A DNA stretch of 64,000 nucleotides, from the NCBI GenBank assembly GCA_946811185.2, contig OX328101.1:23296122-23360121 (forward strand), written 5' to 3'. The notes under the pieces were generated by a model, which saw only the letters and a list, made by a program, of their open reading frames with translations, was not told the origin of the DNA and did not search any database. Positions 10,136-20,300 of this stretch are shown piece by piece. Origin of the DNA: Hippopus hippopus (taxonomy: Eukaryota > Mollusca > Bivalvia > Cardiida > Cardiidae). Both the position numbers and the translations under genes were made by a program. Position 1 is the first letter of the stretch; every line of letters starts with the position of its first letter.

Positions 10136-10595
10136 TTTAACTCTTTACACCACACAATCCCATTTTGAACAACCTCGAGGGAAAAGACTGTTGAAAATGT
10201 GAAGCAGGTTACTTTTTGTATGCCGCGTTCTGTATTTCAGTTTACGGAGACCATTCCGAAAATGACCGACAGTTGCCGGATGCCGCGCTCTGTATTTCAG
10301 TTTACGGAGACCATTCCGAAAATGACCGACAGTTGCCGGCAACTGTCGGTCATTTTCGGAATGGTCTCCGTAAACTGAAATACAGAACGCGGCATACAAA
10401 AAGTAACCTGCTTCACAAAAACATTGTAGAAAAGGGGGGAATGATAACCATCATTTTCTAATTTTACCACGATGTTTTCTACCCTTTCAACGATTCAACT
10501 CATCACTTGGGCTACAGTCAAATTCAATTTGTAATGTACAAATGCTTTCGATTTTGACAAGTCTAAAATTTTGTTGGTTGGTGAAGAGTTGACGG
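10136..10595 (+). mobile_element. MITE-A copy split by a palindromic insertion
   Basis: Left part runs from TAACTCTTTACACCACACAA to GACTGTTGAAAA. Right part resumes at ACATTGTAGAAAAGG and ends AAAATTTTGTTGGTTGGTGA. The 218-bp foldback element at 10199-10416 separates the halves, so the insertion is younger than the MITE. Confidence 0.8.
10199..10416. mobile_element. Foldback element with duplicated arm
   Basis: The centre is AGTTGCC|GGCAACT at 10337/10338. The right arm complements the left exactly or nearly so, out to GTGAAGCAGGTTACTTTTTG. The left arm holds a direct 60-bp duplication (10220-10279 and 10280-10339) differing at one base (GCGTTC/GCGCTC), whereas the right arm has one copy. 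Confidence 0.9.
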
Positions 10596-10769
10596 GGTTA
10601 CGTAGTTATCAGTATCAGCTACATTCTTTGGAAGTACGGTAGGAAAATTTAGCAAGCAGACGTTTTGGCCTGGGCGATTCGGCCCAGGACGATTTAGCAA
10701 GCCAAAATATTAGTAGGACAATTTATCAAGATAAATACGATGGCTTGTTAAAAATGGAGAAATAGATAG

Positions 10770-10960
10770 CCCACTAGCGGCCAAAAATTAACAATTCGGG
10801 AGTCAAAATGCAAACACATTTTATACGATATATTCATACTTTTTAAAAGTATGGATATTATTAAGAGTCTGACAATGTGTTACAGTACAGTCTATGTTCC
10901 AATCGTCGGTAGAAAAGTGAGTCTTAAAACTAGAATTAAAGTTACCAAAGTTGCCAAAGA
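10770..10960. mobile_element. MITE-H, truncated
   Basis: ACTAGCGGCCAAAAATTAAC and TTTAAAAGTATGGATATTAT match the left half of the H elements at 11020 and 44877. The right half is missing. Confidence 0.55.
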
Positions 10961-10977
10961 ATATTAAATTTTATGTT

Positions 10978-11001
10978 TGTGTATGTGTGTGTGTGTGTGT
11001 G
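10978..11001. repeat. (GT)n microsatellite
   Basis: Short GT run between two H elements, followed by a T-rich tract. Confidence 0.85.
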
Positions 11002-11019
11002 TTTTTTCTTTTTTATTCT

Positions 11020-11371
11020 TTAAAGTAACAATAAAGGCCATAAGTAAACAACGAGGGTGTTTAAATGCATTTAAATTTATATCATACCATTTAAAAGTTT
11101 GGAAATTATTGTGAAGATGTCATTTTGTCATTGTACGGTCGGTCCAATTGTTAGTCAAAACTAGGTTAAAACCTGCCAGGTAGCCGTGTCTTTTGTTTAC
11201 TCTTTGCCCGATTTTAAAATTCTTTTTTATGCCAGCGACTAACACATGGCCAGACCACACAACAACAGACTGTCATCACCACAATATTTTCCATACTTTT
11301 AAATGGTATGATTTAAATCTAAATGTATTATGACACCTGCTTTGATATTTTGGCCTCTTCTGGGCCTTTAA
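11020..11371. mobile_element. MITE-H, complete
   Basis: Inverted ends TTAAAGTAACAATAAAGGCC and TGGGCCTTTAA. Extended inverted symmetry is seen inside: ATGCATTTAAATTTATATCA against TGATTTAAATCTAAATGTAT, and CCATTTAAAAG against CTTTTAAATGG. No open frame. Confidence 0.75.
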
Positions 11372-11542
11372 TGAAAGGGTGGTAGGTACTGATAATCTTG
11401 TAAGAGTGACGTCTAAAGCTTGATAATATGTGTTGCTGAATAGAATCCTGTATCTTTTACGCTCTATTGCTGATGGCTGGCAAATATCTACTTAAAAAAT
11501 TCAGTTAAACAACTAACTTGTAAAAGATAGGTTTAAAAAAAA

Positions 11543-11741
11543 GTTCCTAGGTGGCTTAGTTGTATGGTGTAGGATTCGGCACCTGTGTTTTTCGTGGGAG
11601 TGTCATCGGGTAGGATACCTCAGAGCCCTTGCTTAGTACGAGTGAAATCGATGACATACATGAAAAGCAGGCTGTCGCCGCGATATGACTGAAATAACTA
11701 TGAAAGCGGCCAAAAACACAAAACAGCCAATCAATCAACCA
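11543..11741 (+). mobile_element. S2 SINE, 5'-shortened
   Basis: A-box-like CTAGGTGGCTTAGTTG, then the S2 body (TTTTCGTGGGAGTGTCATCG, GCGATATGACTGAAATAA) and the tail CAATCAATCAACC. The B-box region is deleted compared with the copy at 25750. Confidence 0.75.
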
Positions 11742-12056
11742 ATTATTTACTGAATTACGGTACTTTCCACATAGTCCTTTGCAAGAATTAGAATGGATTT
11801 CTTAATCCATTATTAAGATTCTAATCCAGTATAAAAGGTAATATAATATGGGGCTCTTACTCCCATACAAAGTTCAAACAACTACCATTTGATTTGTGAT
11901 TTTCAAAACAGTGTGGTTATTCAGTGTCGACCGATTACAGTGCTGACAGCACTTTGATTTCTAAAATTCTTGATACCGCAATATCACCAGGTGGCTGACT
12001 TCAGCAGAAAATTCGACGCTTGTGGAGTACCGGTTTAATCCTTTACCGAGTTGTAA
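11742..12056. other. No gene or repeat recognised
   Basis: AT-rich stretch between the S2 SINE and a half MITE-B. Only short imperfect inverted repeats around GGATTTCTTAATCC were noticed. Confidence 0.4.
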
Positions 12057-12130
12057 CGTTCTGTGTAGTCTGATTTTGATCTAAACTGTCCGCAAAAGAT
12101 CCTTGAGTCGCGTTTAACAGCCTACAGGCT
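12057..12130 (-). mobile_element. Half MITE-B (right half)
   Basis: GTAGTCTGATTTTGATCTAA then ACTGTCCGCAAAAGATCC and GCGTTTAACAGCCT. The left hairpin arm is gone. Confidence 0.6.
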
Positions 12131-12248
12131 AGAACATTTCACAGTTGAACCAACGGCTGATGTCGGTTGCAAAGATAGCGAGGAGGGATCGGGATCAGAC
12201 TTTACCGACGTACTCTGGTATTAATCTTCTCCGATACTTGGTAGTCTT

Positions 12249-12462
12249 TAACCCTTAGGCTGCTAAGCGCGAGTCACTGACCTTTTGCGGACAATGTAGA
12301 TTAAGATCAGACTGCACAGAACGTGCAGTCTGATCTTGGATCTACACTGTCCGATATGGAGTTATTATTACTCAAAGCATAACATTGAAATAGCAACATT
12401 TGGGTTTTTACCATCGAATTTAAAATGTTTCATTTTAGTTATTTAGCAGGATAAGGGTTAAC
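12249..12462 (+). mobile_element. MITE-B, complete reference copy
   Basis: Ends TTAACCCTTAGGCTGCTAAG and TTAGCAGGATAAGGGTTAA. The hairpin is CAATGTAGATTAAGATCAGA then CTGCACAGAACGTGCAG and its complement. The non-hairpin half keeps TTTTTACCATCGAA. This copy defines the family's TTAA-flanked termini. Confidence 0.9.
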
Positions 12463-12802
12463 AGCCTTGAATTTATCCATTTACAGCTTTTACCAAACAA
12501 TCTTCCTAGTTTCGAACGAACGAACAAACGAACAGACGTTTGAACGAAAGAACGAAAGAAAAAATGAAAGAAAGTGTCGGATACAAAGTGGCAATAAACT
12601 GCAAGGACTGCATTCACAAACCTTTTTAAATATTGCGGTATTGAAACACTAGCAGTGCCATATTGCAAATAAAAGGCATCGTATATGACGAAGTAAAGGG
12701 CTGAAAAAAGAGTGAAATTGTTTATATAGAAAATATCAAGAAAAAAATTGCTTGTCATTCTGCGGACAAACAAGCCCTGTTTCTTGTCCTATCGGTCAAT
12801 GG

Positions 12803-13033
12803 TGAGCGGAAAGTGTCGTCTCGGATCAGCCTGCGCAGTCCGCGCAGGCTAATTCGAAACGACACTTTCCGCTTTTATGTAATTTTATTTTTTGCGCAAG
12901 TCTACTGAAGAACAAAATCTAATGTAGTCGTAAAGTGCCTTCTCGGATTAGCCTGCGCGAACTGCGCAGGCTGATCCGAGACGACACTTTACGCAAGTGT
13001 CCGAATGCCCCTTTTCGTGTGATGCAAGCCAAT
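12803..13033 (+). mobile_element. MITE-D, left end lost
   Basis: Two hairpins lie in series: AAGTGTCGTCTCGGATCAGC (12811-12870) and TGCCTTCTCGGATTAGCCTG (about 12935-12992), separated by the spacer with ATCTAATGTAGTCG. The right end is GCCCCTTTTCGTGTGATGCA. Compared with the complete copy at 54265 it lacks the left ATGGCCTGCAACA end. Confidence 0.85.
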
Positions 13034-13237
13034 TATGTACAAACAAAAGTAAAAAATGAATTTAGAAATCTAAAGACATATTATTGGTACAATTCCAAGT
13101 TCATCTATAAATAAGTGATTTGTTGGTTACCCGAGAGCGCCGAATAAACCTTTAAAAAAAAAATAACAATGCCATTCTAGAAATAAGACCTAAATAATTG
13201 CATGTTTGAGGTTGCTCTTGGCCAGATTATCTCAACA

Positions 13238-13310
13238 AAACGGACAGTGTAGATCAAAGATCAGAATGGGTTTTTTTTTGCAGTCTGATATCAATCTTTC
13301 GTGGCCGTAT
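13238..13310. mobile_element. MITE-B hairpin, degenerate
   Basis: GGACAGTGTAGATCAAAGAT is intact, but the loop is replaced by a T run and the second arm is decayed. Confidence 0.5.
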
Positions 13311-13463
13311 AGGCAGCTTTAGTTGTGAAGGCGATTGAGGGTCAATAAAGGCTTCCATTCCCGTCTGTTCTGGTTGGTTTTTAGGCTGACCCCGATCACA
13401 TGATTAGGCTACTCAACCGCGCACGAGATTGCTCAGTGAGTAGTCAACGTTTGAGCTGGCAGT

Positions 13464-13512
13464 ATGGTGTTTCGTAGAAAGACCCAGACAATTTCATTAG
13501 GAAAAAAAAGAA
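13464..13512 (+). CDS. Gene 3, first coding exon
   Basis: The ATG sits in AGTATGG, and 16 codons plus one base run to the donor AGAA|GTAAGC. The peptide is short and basic (six of 16 residues are Arg or Lys, with FRRK and GKKR). The upstream 130 bp is less AT-rich than the region (CAACCGCGCACGAGATTG), as expected for a 5' UTR or promoter. The leftover A joins the first two bases of the exon at 15668 to give Asn. Because the exon is short, the call rests on this chain: four putative exons in a row, all in compatible phase, with strong splice signals. The four exons give a 61-residue protein. No known family is recognised, and the start exon is the least certain member. Confidence 0.4.
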
Positions 13513-13863
13513 GTAAGCGTCTTATTTACTAGTAATCTGCAGATATTTTTCATGAATAATCAAAGTACGTGTAAATCTAGATCTAGCATGGTGCACGTGG
13601 TTGCAAATTGTGATTATTTTCCCGCAAATTATCGCCGGCGTCTTAACTAGTGCTGATCTCTCCTTGCTCCCGCATTCTGATTTTCTTTTGAATATGTAGC
13701 TCTAATAATCACATCTTATCGCTATTTGTATTAAAACAAAGTTTTCCTTGAATAACACGAAGATCACAGATATCGTAAAAATAATGGTAAAAACAGCTCG
13801 GGAAAACAATACGCTTTTTGTCTTGAAATCTAAGAAAAGCCACAAGGAGTCACTGGCTCTCTA

Positions 13864-13943
13864 TCTTAATTTAAAATCGATGCATGTGTATAACCTAATA
13901 AATAATTTATTGGGTTACACACATGCATCGATTTTAAATTAAG
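13864..13943. repeat. Near-perfect inverted repeat, about 34-bp arms
   Basis: Left arm TCTTAATTTAAAATCGATGC then ATGTGTATAACC. Right arm GGTTACACACATGCATCGAT then TTTAAATTAAG. A roughly 16-bp AT spacer separates them. A further partial copy of the arm (TTATTAGGTTACACACGTGC) follows at 13956-13975. Confidence 0.85.
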
Positions 13944-14188
13944 GTCGAGAGCATTTATTAGGTTACACACGTGCAACGATCCAGCCCAGAGCAAGAAGCA
14001 TAAAAATGCACATCTTCTTGTAGCGGGTTCATTCTTCATTGCATGGAGATATATTTGAAGGCATCTAGCATAGATTCAGATTACTTTGGGGAGGAATATT
14101 GTGGCAAGTATAGAAATTGTTCAGTGTAGGCATCATGGAGACATGTCTTGGTATGATCCCTGCTTAGAAGTAGTAATATCTGGAATCC

Positions 14189-14340
14189 ATTAACTCTTTA
14201 CCAAACGACAAAATTTTGGAATTGACCAAAATCAAAGCATTTGCAGACGACAAAATAAATGTAGATCAACTGTTGATTTTTGTCTTTGATATAGAAGAAA
14301 ACATTATGGCAAAAGGAGAAAATGCTGGTTACCACACAGT
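14189..14340 (-). mobile_element. MITE-A, half element
   Basis: Left end TTAACTCTTTACCAAACGAC, through TTTGCAGACGACAAAATAAA to GGAGAAAATGCTGGTTACCA. The second palindrome arm is replaced by the 20-bp array that follows. Confidence 0.8.
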
Positions 14341-14353
14341 CCTGAGTTTTTTA

Positions 14354-14446
14354 GACTGTGTGGTAAAACTCAGGACTGTGTGGTAAAACTCATGACTGTT
14401 TGGTAAAACTCATTGACTGTTTGGAAAAACTCAGAACTATGTGGTA
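14354..14446. repeat. 20-bp tandem repeat built from a MITE-A end
   Basis: Four to five units of GACTGTGTGGTAAAACTCA, which is the end of MITE-A (CTCGGGATTGTGTGGTAAA) in circular permutation. An inverted partial unit (CCACACAGTCCTGAG) sits at 14333-14347. Confidence 0.8.
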
Positions 14447-14535
14447 CAGTTTTTTCCGTTATGGGTGAAATTGGTGGTAGATGATTTTGAAATATCCTTT
14501 TATAATAAGGATAGTCAACAATTAAACTCATGTTT

Positions 14536-14830
14536 GATGAATATGAGTGGAAATATTGTGCCAAAATGCAATATTGCTCATTACTAGCAATTTCACCTTT
14601 GCCACATTATTTATGGTAGTTGTATACAGCAAAACAAAAAGTAAATTTTGGTGATTATCATTTAACTCTATCAAACAACAAAATATTTGCAGGCAACAAA
14701 TTACATGTGATTTGCATAGTGAAATTTGTCTTTAGTAGGGTAGAAATTTTTGTGGAAAAAGCAGCAAATGCTAGTTGCAGTATTGTTTTTTTTTTTATTC
14801 TTTCAAAATGTTTTTGAAAGCCATCTTTGT
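14536..14830 (-). mobile_element. Decayed MITE-A pieces
   Basis: GTGCCAAAATGCAATATTGC with ATTACTAGCAATTTCACC is a decayed hairpin at 14550-14610. A second piece starts TTTAACTCTATCAAACAACA at 14659 and runs to TTTCAAAATGTTTTTGAAAG. Confidence 0.55.
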
Positions 14831-15016
14831 CAAAATCATTCAAGCATGCGAATGTTTGGAGGAATTTTCTCTAGCCTATTTTCAATGATGATGACCTGTG
14901 CAGGTTAAGTCAATAAAATGTTCTGTTCTGTTCAATAGTGAATTAAAAATTTTAGGGTAGGAAAATTCTCACTGCAGTACTGTATACTGAGGCAAGTCAA
15001 AGAGTATCCATATAAT

Positions 15017-15314
15017 TAATAGCTCTTTATCAAACGACAAAATTTTGGTCTTGACCAAATTGAAATCATTGCAGACAAGAAGAAAAATGTAGCTCAAAAG
15101 ATGACTGCTGTCTTTGATAGGGTAGAAAACACTGTGGGAAAAGGAGAAAATGCTGGTGACTAGCATTTTCTCCTTTTCCCATAATGTTTTCAAATGACTT
15201 CTTCCTCAGGGTCATTAAAACTCGGTGACCAGCATTTTCTCCTTTTCCCATAATGTTTTCAAATGACTTCTTCCTCAGGGTCATTAAAACTCGGGATTGT
15301 GTGGTAAACGGATA
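15017..15314 (-). mobile_element. MITE-A copy with 74-bp internal duplication
   Basis: The right palindrome arm and flank (ACCAGCATTTTCTCCTTTTC to GGGTCATTAAAACTCGG) appear twice in tandem. The left end is TCTTTATCAAACGACAAAAT and the right end TTGTGTGGTAAACGGATAA. Confidence 0.85.
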
Positions 15315-15337
15315 ACATAATTAGCATTGGTGTATTT

Positions 15338-15561
15338 ATTACCCTTTACCAGAAGACAAAATTACTTACCAGTCCAAATTGCAAGCCTTTAAAGATGAAA
15401 TTTAATGTAACTCAAATGATGTGATTTGTTTTTGAAGGGGTAGAAAACGTGGGTAAAGAGAAAATGCTGGTTAACAGCATTTTCTCCTTTTCCCATAATG
15501 TTTTCAAATGACTTCTTCCACAGGGTCATTAAAACTCCTGAATATGGGATAAAGGGTTAAA
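15338..15561 (-). mobile_element. MITE-A copy, complete
   Basis: Left TACCCTTTACCAGAAGACAA, right GGGATAAAGGGTTAA. It shares CAAATGACTTCTTCC with the preceding copy, so the two are closely related. The left palindrome arm is shortened (GGGTAAAGAGAAAATGCTGG). Confidence 0.85.
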
Positions 15562-15667
15562 AATATACACTTACAAAGAAATAGAATTTTTCTTCACCTG
15601 CAGCAACTAGGTTTTTATGTCATTTGTTATTAACTACACAAAACTTAGCTTATTTTTTTCTTTGTAG

Positions 15668-15701
15668 ATTTACAATATGACCAGATTCGAACTTTGTTCA
15701 G
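15668..15701 (+). CDS. Gene 3, second exon (34-nt small exon)
   Basis: A 34-nt exon between a strong acceptor (TTATTTTTTTCTTTGTAG) and a strong donor (TTCAG|GTAAGAATC). In the frame set by exon 1 it reads two bases, then ten codons (LQYDQIRTLF), then two bases. The final AG joins the first base of the exon at 30193 to form Ser. One other frame is also open, so the reading rests on phase agreement with both neighbours. The following intron is 14.5 kb and contains the LINE remnant and the MITE-A chain. Confidence 0.5.
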
Positions 15702-15714
15702 GTAAGAATCATTT

Positions 15715-17734
15715 TACATGAAGTAATTAAAAGTGAATGTGAGCACATGTAAAATTATAAAAAATCTCTCCATGTAATGATGGATAACTTATCAACAATT
15801 TCTAAAATTTTGGAATACATTTATAATTTGAGACATTGAGGTATGACTTTGATATACTTCTACCTGCCTAAAAATCAAATTTGAATATAACCTGGTAGTT
15901 CTAAACTGATTGTCTGCTATGGTGTCAAGGCTGTAAGACAATATGGTTGCCGTATACTGTTAAAGGGTAGCAAACTTAGAAAGTTTGAAAAAAAAAAATC
16001 AAAATATGAGCTGCACTTAGACTGTGCCATTTCACTAAGATGCCACACTCTACCTTCAAATTACAACATCCTGTCTCAATTTATGAGGCCATCCCCTGGA
16101 ATCAGCCACTAATAAATGAAAAAGAAGACATAGTATCATGAATGATAATCTTACTCTGTCGACAGACCTACATATTTTGTGTGTGTGTTTGTGTGTGTGT
16201 GCAGGTGTTTTTTTTTTTTTTTTAATAATTTCAATTATACCAAATAAATCAATACAGATCAATACCACATATTTACCAAAAACTCAAAATGACCAACGAA
16301 TAATATCTTGCTAAACCTTTAGACTGCTATGTTGATGAAACACACATTATCAGTCTCTAAGACAAACCATCTTAATGGAGTTCCAAATATATTCTGACCC
16401 TCATGACATCAGTTTATGCATATTCTTACATTATGTCTCTAATATCCTGTAACACCTTTTATGGTTCTAAGACTAACTAGATCTACTTCTAGTGAAAACT
16501 TGATCGTGTTCCTTGACCACCCCCTTCTTGTTTACAACCCAACCATCAACAAAAATCACAGCTTATAATGTCAATATTACTAGCATTATTTGCAAAGATG
16601 CTTCAACAAAATAGGTACATTAACTATCAATTATCTAACACTATCATAGATAAGTTACATTACATTGATCATGATCACAGATAGGTAGATCAGTCAGTAG
16701 TTATTTATAGGTCTCACTATATCACACATTAAAACTTAAAAGTGGTTGTCTTTGCACTAAATATAGATATGTTTTTAGACATGATTATCAAAGAATTCAT
16801 CTAAAAGTGGGGTATTGCAGATGGGACATCAAAAATAATTGAGCAGTTACTCTATCACACACATTACTGCATCATTTATGATTTTACATAGATTATTGAG
16901 CCTGAACTTTGTTGATTTTTATGAGTCACAAATACATAACTGTCACTTTATGTAGAAATGATTATAATTAGACCAATTGTAGTCAGGTATACACATGAAT
17001 ATAATTTAGATTTTTTGGGAGAAACAGATCAGTAAAGGACATGTTTATTGTCCCAATGACAGCATGGACCAAGTGCTGGAAAACAAATGGCCTGCTATTG
17101 GCTTAAAACATCTATTTGATTAAGTATGAATTACATAATGATTGTCCTCAAAATAATATTATTTAACACCAAATTTCATTCAACATTTAACAGCTACATA
17201 CAAATAATAAGAATCTAACATGTCAAGAATTTGCATGAAAGCATTTATATTGGGTATGACTCTTTAAATTATAGTCCTGACTCTTATTATTATTATTTTG
17301 TTTTGACTCTTAACATTTTAGCTCATACAGTGCTCATCAATGGCTTTGGAGTGTCAGAGTAGAGCAGAATAGACTCTTGTAGAAGAAATGTGTGCAGGTT
17401 TCTAAAGTTTTAGGTTTATGGCCTATGTATTCAAAATATTTCATTAGTTGACAGGTACAGAAGACATAAAAGTTTACAAAAGATGAATCTTTTAAATTGG
17501 CACCATGTCTATCAAATTAATAGGTTTGATACATTTTGAGGTATCCCAACATCATGTGTGTCTGTAAGACACACATGTTTGAGAGTTAGTAAACCAAAGG
17601 GATTTGTAATAGCCACCAAGGTATTGTCAGCATACCTTATTGTATGTTGAGGATTTTAACTCCTAAAAATGATAGTGGATGTAATGTCTTACTACTCTTA
17701 TTGTATATTTCTGATCTATTATTAAATGTCTTGT
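15715..17734. other. Intron sequence, no repeat family recognised
   Basis: About 2 kb of AT-rich, apparently single-copy intron sequence. The only noticeable feature is a (GT)n tract followed by a T run at 16177-16223. No further splice-bounded open frame was convincing. Confidence 0.5.
16177..16223. repeat. (GT)n plus poly-T tract
   Basis: TTTTGTGTGTGTGTTTGTGT then a run of T. Simple sequence inside gene 3 intron 2. Confidence 0.85.
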
Positions 17735-17950
17735 TTAACCCTTTACCAAATGATCCTACTTCATTGTAACCCTGAAGATATATTAAGACCTTTAAAAACA
17801 TTGTGAGAAAAAGAGGAGCAGTATTTTATTCTTTATCCACAGTGTTTTGCTACCTACAAAGACAATTTGCAGCATTTGAGCCACATGTAATGTTATCTGC
17901 AATGTTTCCAAGTAGATAAATCCAATTTGTCATTTGGTAAAGATCTTAAT
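17735..17950 (+). mobile_element. MITE-A copy, centre lost
   Basis: TTAACCCTTTACCAAATGAT to CATTTGGTAAAGATCTTAA. Both ends are good, but the palindrome is reduced to AGAGGAGCAGTATTTTATTC. Confidence 0.75.
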
Positions 17951-18359
17951 ATGCAGGGTTCATTTTAGTTTTTGTTTGAGGTGGGCCCTTGGCCTCTAAA
18001 TAATTTTTGTATAGGCCAAGCTAATTGAGGTAAAATACTTTTAAGGAAACTGACCAAAACATGGAAAGACAGTTGCAGTCAGAATTAAAGATTTGTAAAT
18101 ATGAAAGAATGAAAAAAAAATCATGCTTTCATTATTGACCAAATACTGCATTTTAGAGAAACTGGAGATCAACAGGCAAGTAATTGTTACTGCACCTGAT
18201 TCCCCTTTTTATGGCCCACCCAGCCAACCATGAACTTCTTGTTGCATTGATTTTATACCATCTTTTTTGTACACAAATTTGGTCTGAAATGAACACTGCA
18301 TTTCTTTTTACCCAAGTCCTAAGCAATTACTACGTTACTAAGGATCTTAGAAATATTAA

Positions 18360-18475
18360 TTGATTACCTCATACAATTTTTGATGTAAAGGATCTTAGAT
18401 CCAGAAGTAGAAAAGAAAGAATTCTATATCTCATACAATTTTTGATATTAAGGATCTTAAATCCAAATTTGATAA
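18360..18475. repeat. Short diverged direct duplication
   Basis: CTCATACAATTTTTGATGTA and CTCATACAATTTTTGATATT, about 62 bp apart, each followed by AAGGATCTTA and ATCCA. Confidence 0.6.
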
Positions 18476-18548
18476 GATTGATCATGAAAAAAGCAGAATT
18501 TGAATTATAGTTTAATTAGTAGACTAAGTTAAATCTGTTCATGTAAAT

Positions 18549-18821
18549 TCTGAAAATGGCTTGTATAAAGTATACTTATCATCTTTTGGAAAGAACAAGT
18601 TTCAAATTAACATGCATGAAACAAAATTAGTTTTATACTTCATTGCTCAGAAAGGTTGTCCTTGCTCAGTTGATGATTTCTTGGACTGGTTAGAACCCAG
18701 GAAACACAGCAAAGAGATACATGTAGTCAGGACAGAGTTGATTACTGGGTGGGATCCAGGAAAAGAAAAATTGATGTCTTTTAATCAAGATTTTTTTAAT
18801 CATAAACAACCAAAAATATAG
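18549..18821 (+). other. Unassigned open stretch in gene 3 intron
   Basis: An open frame of about 86 codons (18561-18821) contains the peptide CPCSVDDFLDWLEPRKH. It begins without ATG and lacks clear splice sites. It might be a fragment of a decayed element or an unrecognised exon. The evidence is too weak to call a gene. Confidence 0.2.
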
Positions 18822-19071
18822 AGATAAACTGTCACCAATGACGGACCAAGGCAAGTCAGAAAGGTTTGTCGGTCTATTCAGGGGCAGCAGCTGTGTTTCA
18901 TTTGCAAGTTAACCTCATCTGAGCCCTTTTATCAAACCTAAGTACATCTAATTGAAAAAGAATTTTATCAGTTAAAAAGCCCATTTTCACAAGTTATGTG
19001 AATGCATTTATCTTACCTTTAGACTGACAAAGACAACTTCTATTTTTTGTCCTTTCATATGCAATATTAGA

Positions 19072-19299
19072 CTTAACTCTTCACCAAACAACAAAATTAT
19101 AGACTTTTCAAAATTAAAAGCCTTTGCAGACCTCATCACTAATACAGCACAAAAGATAAGACCTGCCCTTGAAAGGGTGGAAAACATTGAAGGAAAAGGA
19201 GAAAATTCTGGTTACTAGCATTTTCTTCTTTTTCCGCAATGTTTCAAAAGCCTTCCTTTTGGGCTTTAAAACTCAGGATTGTTTGGTGCTGGGTTTAAA
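19072..19299 (-). mobile_element. MITE-A copy, complete
   Basis: TTAACTCTTCACCAAACAAC at the left, GGATTGTTTGGTGCTGGGTT at the right. Hairpin centre AAATTCTGGTTACTAGCATT. Confidence 0.85.
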
Positions 19300-19407
19300 A
19301 GACCACACAGTTTTTTTTGTGTGTGTGTCAATGTATATAAGGTTCATCTAATGTGGAATGAAAAGGATCTTAACCTGTCAAGTGCCTCTTACTACTTTAG
19401 ATTTTTT

Positions 19408-19475
19408 CAGGCCAGTGCAGATTGGGATCAGACTGTATAATGTAGCCTGCTCTTAGATATGCACTGCCTAATGAG
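19408..19475. mobile_element. MITE-B hairpin, decayed
   Basis: CCAGTGCAGATTGGGATCAG and CTTAGATATGCACTGCC form weakened arms. No termini. Confidence 0.45.
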
Positions 19476-19885
19476 TAAAGTTCAGCATTAAAATGACATT
19501 TTTTCTGGCCTCTGCCCTATGTCCACACAGTTTGTTTGGCACTTGAAGGGTATATCAAAAAGATACGTAGAGCTTTATGGTACATTTATTTTCATACATT
19601 AGATCTACATTTATGTACATACGGATATTTTTTTCTTTTTCTTTTGAAATTTTCCTTGATCAAATTATCTTATTTTCATTGTCTTAAATTTTTCATTCAT
19701 TTTTTTCATTCATTCATTTCCTTTCTTTCACATATGATTTAAAATAGCAACTTTGCTATTTCTCAGTATGGTACTTGTAGGTTTCAAGTTTATGTGATCT
19801 GACTGTCTATAAATGCATCCCTTGCTGACCTTTGTAATAAAGAGGGTATTTTTATTTATCATTATTAAGTTCGGTTGTATTGTGT

Positions 19886-20116
19886 ATTTAACCCTTTACC
19901 ACATAATCCTGAGTTTTAACAACCCTGAAGAGGAAGAATTTTGAAACCATTGTGGACAAAGGAGAAAATGCTGATAATTAGCATTTTTTCCTTTGCCCAC
20001 AACGTTTTCTAGCCTCCAAGGGAAAAGTTCAGTGTTTGAGTCACATTTGATTTCTTGTCTGCCACTGCTTTCAAATTGGACAAGTCTAAGATTTTGTTGT
20101 TTGGTAAAGTGTTAAT
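19886..20116 (+). mobile_element. MITE-A copy, complete
   Basis: TTTAACCCTTTACCACATAA at the left, TTTTGTTGTTTGGTAAAGTG then TTAA at the right. The palindrome centre AATGCTGATAATTAGCATTT has paired changes that keep the stem. Confidence 0.85.
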
Positions 20117-20300
20117 ATATTGAGAAGTAAAGTCATGCTTTCTATGTGAATGTAATCTCTGTTGGTTTAAAAACATTTCAAAGATGTTTTCTGTGAAAAG
20201 ATTTTAGATCAAACTGGGGAATCAATATCAAATAGATACTGGGGACAATCAAAGACTTGGTGCTTTTAGAAGATTCATCAGCAGGTCTATGCATGTATAG

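Noticed and set aside
10145..10461. Two frames of 84 and 81 codons sharing identical peptides on opposite strands
   Set aside because: They arise because the sequence is a palindrome; the MITE-A around it shows the region is non-coding.
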